Source: Closterium sp. NIES-65
Taxonomy: Eukaryota > Streptophyta > Zygnematophyceae > Desmidiales > Closteriaceae
Direction of reading: 5' to 3'
Length of the DNA stretch: 64,000 bases
Assembly (NCBI GenBank): GCA_948144175.1
Contig: CANXME010001996.1
Location: 142,001 to 206,000 of the forward strand
The translations under genes and the position numbers were made by a program. This document shows, piece after piece, positions 28,471 through 40,588 of this stretch. Within the stretch, counting starts at the first letter, position 1; the number at the start of each line of letters is the position of its first letter. Below the pieces are notes generated by a model that had not been told where the DNA came from, ran no database searches, and was given only the letters and a program-made list of their open reading frames with translations.

Positions 28471-30246
28471 CATAATGCACGAACATGCGAGGTTCGTGCA
28501 GCCAACAATGTGTTGTGGGAGCCTTTGCAAACCCCCATAGCGCAATTGACAATGCAAACAATGACGGACACAGATGGTGCAGAGCATGTAGCCCTGTGCA
28601 GCGCTTGCAATCGAATTCAACACAGAGGGATTAGGTGTCAAGCCATGCGTCGACAAGGACAGTCGGGTGATGTGGAGGAAGAGTCGTGCAGCGAGGATGA
28701 TGGGAGTTTCGATTTGGTGGAAGGGATTGGTGAAGTGGATGAGGAGGGACGGGATGATCGCGATACTGTGACATATGGTGGGGAGCTGATCGAGGTGTTT
28801 GGTAGGGATCCAGGAACCGCTGGTGATGTTGGTCTTGGTGAACGCACAACCACGAACCTAGACTTGCCCACTCAAACAGAAAATTTTGGGGCAACACAGA
28901 TAGACATCACACAAGAGAGTCAGGCGGGACGAGTGTCTTATACTTCGGTGGCCGAGCGGGTGGAAGGGCTGAGGACTGCGGAGGACGTGGTTGCAGGGCG
29001 TATACGGTGGATGCAGGGATTACTCCTGCAGCGTGATGTGGCAAGACAGGCAGGAGAGGAACGTGCAACAACTGAAGGTAGGGGCAGAGGCAGGAGACGC
29101 CATGCAAGCACAGGGCAACAGGGAAGAGGGAGAGGGAGAGGCAGAGGCAGATATGGATCTCGGTCTTCCACGGAACAGCAGGGTGGAGCTGAACAGATGG
29201 AACAAAATGGTGGGAGCAGATTGGAAGGGATGGAAGGTCAGCAGGGGTTGAGAGGGCAGCAGGGAATGGGGAGGACGGCCGGGGTTGGGAGGTCAGCAAA
29301 GGATGGGAGGGCAGCAGGGGATGGGAGGGTAGCAGGGGATGGGAGGGCAGCAGAGGATGGCCAGGAAAAATGGGATGACAGGGCAGCAGGGGAGTGGAGG
29401 ACATGCGGGGTTGCGAGGGCTCCAAGGAGGGCTGCAGTGGATGGCAAGGCAGCATGGGATGACACTGCAGTAGGGGGGGGGGGGGAGGACAGGCGGGTGT
29501 GGGAGGGCAGCAGGGGATGGGAGGGCTGCAGGGGATGACAAGGCATCAGGGGAGCGGAGGACATGCGGGGTTGCGAGGGCAGCAGGGGATGGGAGGGCTG
29601 CAGGGGATGGGAAGGCTGCAGGGGATGGGAGGGCAGCAGGGGGGGGGGAGGACAGGCGGGTGTGGGAGGGCAGCATGGGATGGGAGGGCTGCAGGGGATG
29701 ACTAGGCAGCAGGGGAGTGGAGGACATGCGGGGTTGCGAGGGCTGCAGGGGATGGGAGGGCTGCAGGGGATGGGAAGGCTGCAGGGGATGGGAGGGCAGC
29801 AAGGGATGGCCAGGCAGAACGGGATGATAGGGCAGCAGGGGAGCGGAGGACAGCCGGGGTTGGGAGGGCAGCAGGGACTGGGTGGGCAGCAGGGAATGGC
29901 CAGGCAGCACGGGATGACAGGGCATCAGGGGAGCGAAGGACAGGCGGGGTTGCGAGGGCAGCAGGGTATGGGAGGGCTGCAGGATACGAGTGGCCAACTT
30001 GGGTCCCAAGAAGAATTACAAGGGCAAAATGGGTACGTTCAACCCCTTAACCAACGATGGGGACGCGTGGGAATGCCAATGCACGGGAATGTTGCAGGCC
30101 TGACACAACGTTGGAGCCATGTGGGCATGCCATTGCAACAGGAGGTTGAGGGGTCCGTGCCTGGTATGCACAAAAGGACGCCGTGCCAACAGGGGGACGA
30201 GAACAGTTATAGCTCTTTCCAGTACGAACTTGTGGGCTATGCATAA
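28370..30246 (+). pseudogene. MULE C-terminal tail: two CCHC zinc knuckles and a repetitive Gly/Arg/Gln tail
   Basis: Frame shifted relative to the SWIM exon. KKKAGRPPK, then TGA, then RMQSTGE resembles the basic linker after SWIM in plant MULEs. CGKCGEYGHNARTC and CSACNRIQHRGIRC are both C-X2-C-X4-H-X4-C. An acidic stretch (EEESCSEDDGSFDLVEG), an RGRGRGRG segment near 29080-29150 and a minisatellite-coded tail follow. TGA at 29536-29538 interrupts; the frame continues to 30246. The zinc knuckles would bind nucleic acid. Whether the tail was ever translated is not known. Confidence 0.7.
29240..29990 (+). repeat. 18-bp minisatellite (CAGCAGGGGATGGGAGGG) in the MULE tail
   Basis: Units of about 18 bp recur, with a longer super-repeat marked by GGAGYGGAGGACATGCGGGG near 29391, 29551, 29714, 29840 and 29929. 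The frame stays open over most of it (GQQGMGGLQG-like), showing expansion inside or next to coding sequence. A run of 12 G lies near 29475. Confidence 0.8.
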
Positions 30247-31166
30247 TATTGTAGTCATGGTTACTTGATTGACTTCAAAAGCGCTCTGCAACTGGTTTGA
30301 TAGCTTGTAGTCGTGGCTCTGCACCGTCACAAAAATACTCTCATGCAAGCGTATGGTACCAATATTCAACAGTTAAGATAAGCAGTATCATTTACTCGAC
30401 ATCCTCTAGTTACTTCTTTCTATTGTTTGTCTTGTTCAGTGTGTCCATTTTTTACAGGACGTTGTGGGGTAGGAAGGTGAGCAAGGGAGTTGTTGAATGA
30501 ATTACCTACCCTAAATCACGGCAATGGTTGAGAAGGCGTGTTATGTACATACCTGTTATGGCCTGGTGGAATTTTTGTAACAATACCGTACGGTCATATC
30601 GGCATGCCACTCCATCAGTAGGTTACGGGGTTAATGCATGGAATGGACACTAGATCTCATTGCCAACATGGACAAATAACAGTTGCAGGTCCTTGTAGAT
30701 ACTGCACTTGGGACTATGGTACTATGCATGGTAACCGTAGTAGTACGGTAAGTTGACCTCAAGGAGTCATGAGCGTTTTTCATCTAGTTTGATCATAGTC
30801 TGGTAGGCCTACCCTCGTCCACTTGATCTCCAATCATGCTTGGGCAAGCGGTTAGATTCATGCGTGTTAAACTGCTCAATTATGTCTTGCCATTTTTATC
30901 CTAACCATAAGTGTTGTTCTGTTTCCATACAAGGACACCCTGTTGTGGGGGTAAGAAGTGCGTGGGACAGTTGCTCTTGCTAGCTTTATGACTTTCCTTT
31001 ATTGCTGCAGGGGTTGACATGGTACATACGGTCATCGTGTCAACTTATATATGTATGTCTCATGGTCTTGGACGGTGCAGTTTTGTACATGTGCAATTGA
31101 TGACAGCAGAGTTGGTGTTTGGTACGAATGGTTCGAATCCTACACGACAGTATGCAATGATGAGAG
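30247..31166. other. AT-rich unique DNA, no gene recognised
   Basis: Short frames only. No terminal repeats, RNA gene or domain are seen. Local word ATACTG/TACGGTA repeats near 30585-30750 are weak. Confidence 0.5.
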
Positions 31167-31746
31167 TACCGTATTCTCCTGGACAAAACACCCCCCCCCC
31201 CCCCCCCCCCCCCCCGTAATTGTACACCCCCGGATAGCTTGTGCGGGGTGGGTGTTATGATAGACCTCGTTTCTACTATACCCCCCTTTTTGGCTGATTT
31301 TCTATAACAGCCTCCTTTTCTTACGAATTCGTCATTATAGTCGTTAACGAGTAGCTGCAATACGGAAGAATATCACGAAAATTTATCCCTAGATGAAATT
31401 TCGCGGTACATTCACTTACAATCTGCCGAGATTTCCCCCCTCCCACTACTTCGCAGTCGCCACGTGCAGGCGAATCTTCCGCTGCAAGTGGCAAGAGAGG
31501 TGCCACATGGCATTTTTGTAGGGGTGATGAAGTTTGTGGCCGAAACTCACATTCGCGCCTCAGACAGTGATGTTAAAATGAAAATCAAAACACCCATATT
31601 GTCTAATCAAATCAACACTAACACTAAAATATACCATATGTAAAGACCCGGGTATTCTGTATTTTTTTCCTATGAGGAGACCCCCCCCATTTTTTCCCTG
31701 TATTTTTAGCTATACCCTAGGGTGTTATGTCCGGGAGAATACGGTA
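31167..31746. mobile_element. Candidate non-autonomous DNA transposon with terminal inverted repeats
   Basis: The left end TACCGTATTCTCCTGGAC followed by AAAACACCC is matched in reverse complement at the right end (TACCGTATTCTCCCGGAC, then ATAACACCC), about 24 of 27 positions. The inside has no long frame and holds a C run of 27 near 31190-31215. TA at both ends could be a TA target duplication. Length about 580 bp. Superfamily is not determined. Confidence 0.5.
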
Positions 31747-32779
31747 GTGAAATTGCATACAACGCCAGAAATATATATATATATTTGAATGATCTGATCA
31801 GCGTGGTGTCCCACGGAGAAGCCACACTTCTACCCGAAACCATGCTCGCAGAACTTCCCAGCTCTGAACCGTCCAAATTGACAATGAAATTTCTCCACAC
31901 CACGCTTCTCGTCCCATATACCTCATTCACAACACCGTCTAACCAGCCATTTATAGCCGCCCACACCAATTTACCCACCCTCTAACCGTCACTTCAGATA
32001 ACATTTATATGTGTATGCACTAAGTCACCGCCTGCCTTCTCATCTCCTTTCGCCATCCGTTCTCCTGAACCTTCCATATGTGTTTTGCAGCCTTGACCTT
32101 CGCAGTCCTCAACCTGCACGCGTCCTCGGCCACCGATATATCCGGCACTCTTGGTGGGTCCGTCATCGTCATGGTGATGTATCGTCTCCCTTGTAAACAC
32201 TCCGACTGCTTTCTTCATATCTCTCCTGGCACCAGCTATACATCCGACGGCATGACTCAAACTTGCTACCGAGACCTTCATGGTACCGTTTTTGGACCTG
32301 TGTATGACAATGCAAAATGGACATAACGCATCTTTGCGGCTTACCTCTCCACCTAGCCAACTCAAATTTTGCATCGAGTTGCACCATACCTCGATGTGTT
32401 TTTCGCTACTAAAATATTAGAACTCCCTAACCATATTTTGCCGACAATACAACCGAACATCCTCCCTCACTTCTGCGGCTGATGGATAAACCTTCCCCTT
32501 TAATATGTTGCATACGCCGAACTCCTGCATATCGACATGACTAGTGCACCAAACGAAATAGAGATCAAGGAACATCAGATTGCAATTTGTGTGTGAAATC
32601 TGGCATTACAATGGAGCGTACGAAGCATCGTAATGTCAACCAAGAATATTAGGATCTGCATGGGTCAACCCTAAATACATGGGCCAGACCTCACCTGGCT
32701 TGCATTGGGTGAGACATGACGCTGATCCCAAGTGCCAAGAGCTCTGATGGATAATGAGCACGGGAAGATAACGGGGAAT
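31747..32779. other. Unique DNA between the TIR element and array 2
   Basis: No conserved protein found. Frames on both strands up to about 126 codons lack recognisable motifs. The last 90 bases (32690-32779) hold the segment with inverted similarity to 26060-26100, the inner edge of array 1. Confidence 0.45.
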
Positions 32780-33960
32780 GAGCGGGGATGATAGGAACAG
32801 GGAACCAGGACTAGAGAGGTGATGAGAATGGATGAGAGTGGATGAAAGGGGCTGAGAGTGGTTGAGAGTGGATGAAAGGGGATGAGAGTGGTTGAGAGTG
32901 TATGATAGAGGATGAGAGGGGATGAGAGAGTAAAACAATGTTTGAGAGGGGATGAGAAGGGATTAGAGGGGATGAGAGGGGATGAGAGGGAATGAGAGTG
33001 AATGAGAGGGGATGAGAGGAAATGAGAGCTTGTGAGAGGGGATAAGAGGGTATGAGAGGGGATGTGAGGGAATGAGAGTGTATGAGATGGAATGAGAGGG
33101 AATGAGAGGCAAGGTGAGGGGATGAAAGGAAATGAGAGTGTGTGAGAGGGAATGAGAGGGAATGGGGGCGAATGAGAGTGTATGAGAGTGTATGAGAGTG
33201 GATGAGAGCTCATAAGAGTGTATGACAGTGTATGAGAGGGGATGTGAGTGTGTGAGAGTGTATGAGAGTAGTAGAGAGTGAATGAGAGTGAATGAGATTG
33301 TATGGGAGTGTATGAGAAGGGATGAGAGTGTATAGGATGGTGGATGAGAGTGAATGAGAGTGTATGAGAGTGTATGGGAGCGGACAAGAGTGTACGAGAT
33401 TGTATATGATAGTGGATGAGAGGGGATGCGAGTGCATGAGAGTTTATGAGAGGGGTTGAGAGGAGATGGGAGTGGATGAGAGGATATGAGAGTGTATATG
33501 ATAGGCACGGGGAAACAGGACCAGAGAGGTGATGAGAGTGAATGGGAGGAGATGAGAGGGAATGATAGAGTGCGTGATAGGATGAGAGGGGATGAGAGTG
33601 TATGAGAATGTATGAGATTTTATGAGAAGGGATGAGAGGGGATGAGAGGAGATGAGAGGAGATGGGAGTGGATGAAAGGGTATGAGAGTGTAAATGATAG
33701 GCACGGGGACCAGGACCAGAGAGGTGATGAGAGTGAATAGGAGGAGATGAGAGGGAATGATAGTGTGTGATAGGATGAGAGGAGATGAGAGCGTATGAGA
33801 GTGTATGAGAGGGAATGAGAGGGGACGAAAGGGGATGAGAGTTAATGAGAGAAGATGAGAGGGAATGAGAGTGGATGAGAGGTAATGAAAGGGAAATGTG
33901 AGGGAATGCGAGGGATTGAGAGGGGATGAGAGGGAATGAGAGGGAATAAGAGGGAATGAG

Positions 33961-34580
33961 AGGCAATGTGAGGGGATGAAAGGGAATGAGAGTGTGTGAG
34001 AGGGAATGAGAGGGAATGAGAGGCAATGTGAGGGGATGAAAGGGAATGAGAGTGTGTGAGAGGGAATGAGAGGGAATGAGAGGCAATGTGAGGGGATGAA
34101 AGGGAATGAGAGTATGTGAGAGGGAATGAGAGGGAATGAGAGGCAATGTGAGGGGATGAAAGGGAATGAGAGTGTGTGAGAGGGAATGAGAGGGAATGAG
34201 AGGCAATGTGAGGGGATGAAAGGGAATGAGAGTGTGTGAGAGGAGATGAGAGGGAATGAGAGGCAATGTGAGGGGATGAAAGGGCATGAGAGTGTGTGAG
34301 AGGGAATGAGAGGGAATGAGAGGCAATGTGAGGGGATGAAAGGGAATGAGAGTGTGTGAGAGGGAATGAGAGGGAATGAGAGGCAATGTGAGGGGATGAA
34401 AGGGAATGAGACTGTGTGAGAGGGAATGAGAGGGAATGAGAGGGAATGAGAGGCAATGTGAGGGGATGAAAGGGAATGAGAGTGTGTGAGAGGGAATGAG
34501 AGGGAATGAGAGGCAATGTGAGGGGATGAAAGGGAATGAGAATGTGTGAGAGGGAATGAGAGGGAATGAGAGGCAATGTG
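33961..34580. repeat. 60-bp higher-order repeat within array 2
   Basis: AGGCAATGTGAGGGGATGAA starts at 33961, 34021, 34081, 34141, 34201, 34261, 34321, 34381, then after one extra decamer at 34451, 34511 and 34571. Ten near-identical six-decamer units point to recent amplification. Confidence 0.92.
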
Positions 34581-35139
34581 AGGGAATGAGAGGGGATGAG
34601 AGTGTGTGAGAGGGGATGAGAAGGAATGGGGCAAATGAGAGTGGATGAGAGTGGTAGAGAGTGAATGAGAGTGAATAAGAGTGTATGGGAGTGTATGACA
34701 AGGGATAAGAGTGTATAGGATAGTGGATGAGAGTGAATCAGAGTGTATGAGTGTGAATGGGAGGGTACGAGAGTGTACGAGAGTGTATATGATAGTGGAT
34801 GAAAGGGGATGAGAGTGTATGAGAGTATATGAGAGTGGATAAGTGGGGATGAGAGGGGATGAGAGTGGATAAGAGGGTATGAGAGTGTATATGATAGTTG
34901 ATGGGAGGGTATGAGAGTGTATGAGAGGGGATGAGAGTGTATGAGAGTATATATGACAGTGGATGAGAGGGGATGAGAGTGTTTGAGAGAGCATAATAGT
35001 GGATGAGAGTGAAAAATTGTGTATGAGAGTGTATGAGGGGATGAGAGGGGATGAGAGTGTATGAGAGTGGATGAGGATGGATGAAAATTTATGAGTGTGT
35101 GTGGGAGTGTATGAGAGGGGTTGAGAGTGTATGAGAGTG

Positions 35140-37400
35140 GATGAGAGCTCATAAGAGTGTAAGACAGTGTACGAGAGGGGATGAGTGTAGGCGAGTGTAT
35201 GAGAGTGTATGAGAGTGGTAGAGATTGAATGAGAGTGAATGAGAGTGTATGGGAGTGTATGAGAAGGGATAAGAGTGTATAGGATAGTGGACGAGAGTGA
35301 ATGAGAGTGTATGAGTGTGAATGGGAGGGGACAAGAGTGTACGAGAGTGTACGAGAGTGTATATGATAGTGGATGAAAGGGGATGAGAGTGTATGAGAGT
35401 GTATGAGAGTGGATGAGTGGGGATGAGAGGGGATGAGAGTGGATAAGAGGGTATGAGAGTGTATATGATAGTTGATGGGAGGGTATGAGAGTGTATGAGA
35501 GGGGATGAGAGTGTATGAGAGGATATATGACAGTGGATGCGAGGGGATGAGAGTCTTTGAGAGTGCATGAGAGTGGATGAGAGTGAAAATTTGTGTATGA
35601 GAGTGTATGAGAGGGGATGAGAGTGTATGAGAGTGGATGAGGATGGATGAGAATGTATGAGTGTGTGTGGGAGTGTATGAGAGGGGTTGAGAGTGTGTGA
35701 GAGTGGATGAGAGCTCATAAGAGTGTAAGACAGTGTACGACAGGGGATGAGAGTGTATGCGAGTGTATGAGAGTGTATGAGAGTGGTCGAGAGTGAATGA
35801 GAGTGAATGAGAGTGTATGGGAGTGTATGAGAAGGGATAAGAGTGTATAGGATAGTGGATGAGAGTGAATGAGAGTGTATGAGTGTGAATGGGAGGGGAC
35901 GAGAGTGTACGAGAGTGTACGGGAGTGTATATGATAGTGGATGAAAGGGGATGAGAGTGTATGAGAGTGTATGAGAGTGGATGAGTGGGGATGAGAGGGG
36001 ATGAGAGTGGATAAGAGGGTATGAGAGTGTATATGATAGTTGATGGGAGGGTATGAGAGTGTATGAGAGGGGATGAGAGTGTATGAGAGTATATATGACA
36101 GTGGATGCGAGGGGATGAGAGTCTTTGAGAGTGCATGAGAGTGGATGAGAGTGAAAATTTGTGTATGAGAGTGTATGAGAGGGGATGAGAGTGTATGAGA
36201 GTGGATGAGGATGGATGAGAATGTATGAGTGTGTGTGGGAGTGTATGAGAGGGGTTGAGAGTGTGTGAGAGTGGATGAGAGCTCATAAGAGTGTAAGACA
36301 GTGTACAACAGGGGATGAGAGTGTATGCGAGTGTATGAGAGTGTATGAGAGTGGTCGAGAGTGAATGAGAGTGAATGAGAGTGTATGGGAGTGTATGAGA
36401 AGGGATAAGAGTGTATAGGATAGTGGATGAGAGTGAATGAGAGTGTATGAGTGTGAATGGGAGGGGACGAGAGTGTACGAGAGTGTACGGGAGTGTATAT
36501 GATAGTGGATGAAAGGGGATGAGAGTGTATGAGAGTGTATGAGAGTGGATGAGTGGGGATGAGAGGGGATGAGAGTGGATAAGAGGGTATGAGAGTGTAT
36601 GAGAGGGGATGAGAGTGTATGAGAGTATATATGAGAGTGGATGAGAGGGGATGAGAGTGTTTGAGAGTGCATGAGAGTGGATGAGAGTGAAAATTTGTGT
36701 ATGAGAGTGTATGAGAGGGGATGAGAGGGGATGAAAGTGTATGAGAGTGGATGAGGATGGATGAGAATGTATGAGTGTGTGTGGGAGTGTATGAGAGGGG
36801 TTGAGAGTGTATGAGAGTGGATGAGAAATCATAAGAGTGTAAGACAGTGTACGAGAGGGGATGAGAGTGTATGAGAGTGTATGAGAGCGGTAGAGAGTGA
36901 ATGAGAGTGAATGAGAGTGTATGGGAGTGTATGAGAAGGGATGAGAGTGTATAGGATAGTGGATGAGAGTGAATGAGAGTGTATGAGAGTGTATGGGAGG
37001 GGACGAGAGTGTACGAGAGTGTATATGATAGTGGATGAAAGGGGATGAGAGTGTATGAGAGTGTATGAGAGTGGATGAGTGGGGATGAGAGGGTATGAGA
37101 GTGGATATGATAGTGGATGGGAGGGTATGAGAGTGTATGAGAGGGGATGAGAGTGTATGAGAGTATATATGACAGTGGATGAGAGGGGATGAGAGTATGA
37201 GAGTGCATGAGAGTGGATGAGAGTGAAAAATTGTGTATGAGAGTGGTTGAGAGGGGATGAGAGGGGATGAGAGTGTATGAGAGTGGATGAGGATGGATGA
37301 GAATGTATGAGTGTGTGTGGGAGTGTATGAGAGGGGTTGAGAGTGTATGAGAGTGGATGAGTGGGGATGAGAGGGTATGAGAGTGGATATGATAGTGGAT
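35140..37400. repeat. ~568-bp higher-order repeat within array 2
   Basis: The marker GAGAGCTCATAAGAGTGTAAG occurs near 35141, 35709 and 36277, with a variant (GAGAAATCATAAGAGTG) near 36823. Each block also carries GTGAAAATTTGTGTATGAG and AGTGTGTGTGGGAGTG. Period about 568, then about 546. A later partial block near 37230-37620 repeats the second half. Confidence 0.85.
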
Positions 37401-38491
37401 GGGAGGGTATGAGAGTGTATGAGAGGGGATGAGAGTGTATGAGAGTATATATGACAGTGGATGAGAGGGGATGAGAGTGTATGAGAGTGCATGAGAGTGG
37501 ATGAGAGTGAAAAATTGTGTATGAGAGTGGTTGAGAGGGGATGAGAGGGGATGAGAGTGTATGAGAGTGGATGAGGATGGATGGGAATGTATGAGTGTGT
37601 GTGGGAGTGTAAGAGAGGGGTTGAGAGTGTATGAAAGTGTATATGATAGTGGATGAGAGGGGATGAGAGTGTATGAGAATGTATGAGAGTGGATGAGAGT
37701 GAATGAGAGGTTATGAGAGGGGATGAGAGTGGATGAGAGGGTATGAGAGAGTATATGCTAGTGGATGAGAGGGAATGAGAGTGTATGAGAGTGTATGAGA
37801 GTGGACGAGAGTGAATGAGAGTGTATGAGAGTTTATGAGAGGGGATGAGAGGAGATGGGAGTGGATGAGAGGGTATGGGAGTGTATATGATAGTGGATGG
37901 GAGGGTATGAGAGTGTATGAGAGGGGATGATATTGTATGAGAGTGTATATGACAGTGGATGAGACGAGGTGAGAGTGTATGAGAGTGTATGAGAGTGGAT
38001 GAGAGTGAATGAGAGTGTATGAGAGTTTATGAGAGGGGATGAGAGGAGATGAGAGGAGATGGGAGGAGATGAGAGATGGGAGTGAATGAGAGGGCATGAG
38101 AGTGTATATGATAGTGGATGGGAGGGTATGAGAGTGTATGAGAGGGGATGAGAGGGGATGAGAATGTATGAGAGTGGACGAGGAGGGATGCGAATGTATG
38201 AGTGTGTGTGGGAGTGTATGAGAGGGGTTGCGAGTGTATGAGAGTGTATGAGAGTGGATGAGAGTGAATGAGAGTGTATGAGAGTTTATGAGAGGGGATG
38301 AGAGGGGATGCGAGGAGATGAGAGTGGATGAGAGGGTATGAAAGTGTATATGATAGTGGATGGGAGGGTATGAGAGTGTATGAGAGTGTATGAGAGGGGA
38401 TGAGAGTGTATGAGAGTGTATATGACAGTTGATGAGAGGGGATGAGAGTGTATGAGAGTATATGAGAGGGGATGAGAAGGGATGAGAGTGT

Positions 38492-40516
<2,025 letters not shown>

Positions 40517-40588
40517 AACTCCCCCTCTGGCTGCCAACCATCATCCCACATGCCATAACACAAGCATGCACCCTCAATGCACACTCAT

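Larger units (their letters stand above)
23110..38491 (+). mobile_element. Putative foldback-type MULE between inverted decamer arrays
   Basis: Two arrays of the same 10-bp repeat in opposite orientation (23110-25870 and 32780-38491) enclose a MULE transposase pseudogene and some unique DNA. The inverted similarity seems to extend past the arrays: CATGTTTCACCTCATAC...CAAGGTGAG near 26067 resembles the reverse complement near 32695-32725 (CATGTCTCACCCAATGC...CAGGTGAG). Foldback elements with repeat-built long termini are known, and plant MULEs can have long inverted termini. The outer ends and 8-11 bp target duplications are not visible (A4 on the left, a G LTR on the right), so this is a hypothesis. 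Confidence 0.4.
32780..38491. repeat. Decamer minisatellite array 2 (RTGAGAGKGT type, inverse of array 1)
   Basis: About 5.7 kb of GA-rich 10-bp units such as GGGATGAGAG and TGTATGAGAG, the reverse complement of array 1. Very long minus-strand frames (over 1,200 codons) come from 30-nt periodicity. Three unit blocks with GGCACGGGG...ACCAGGACCAGAGAGG near 32795, 33507 and 33697 mark an early higher-order unit; others are listed separately. It stops sharply at the G LTR at 38492. Confidence 0.92.

Noticed and set aside
29238-30009. Minus-strand Pro/His/Leu-rich frames opposite the MULE tail
   Set aside because: Antisense of an 18-bp minisatellite; no domain.
31190-31215. Poly-C run as a poly(A)-tail-like mark of a retroposon
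   Set aside because: It is C/G rather than A/T and sits just inside a terminal inverted repeat; no coding retroposon is attached.
33842-37492. Open frame of over 1,200 codons (Ser-His-Leu-Pro-Thr rich) on the minus strand, and similar long frames at 23000-26100 and 32600-35000
   Set aside because: It arises from a 10-bp repeat read with 30-nt periodicity and no stop in the unit. No start context, domain or conservation; neighbouring frames are just as open.
23110-38491. Telomeric or interstitial telomere repeats
   Set aside because: The unit is CTCTCATMCM, not TTTAGGG, TTAGGG or a known variant.
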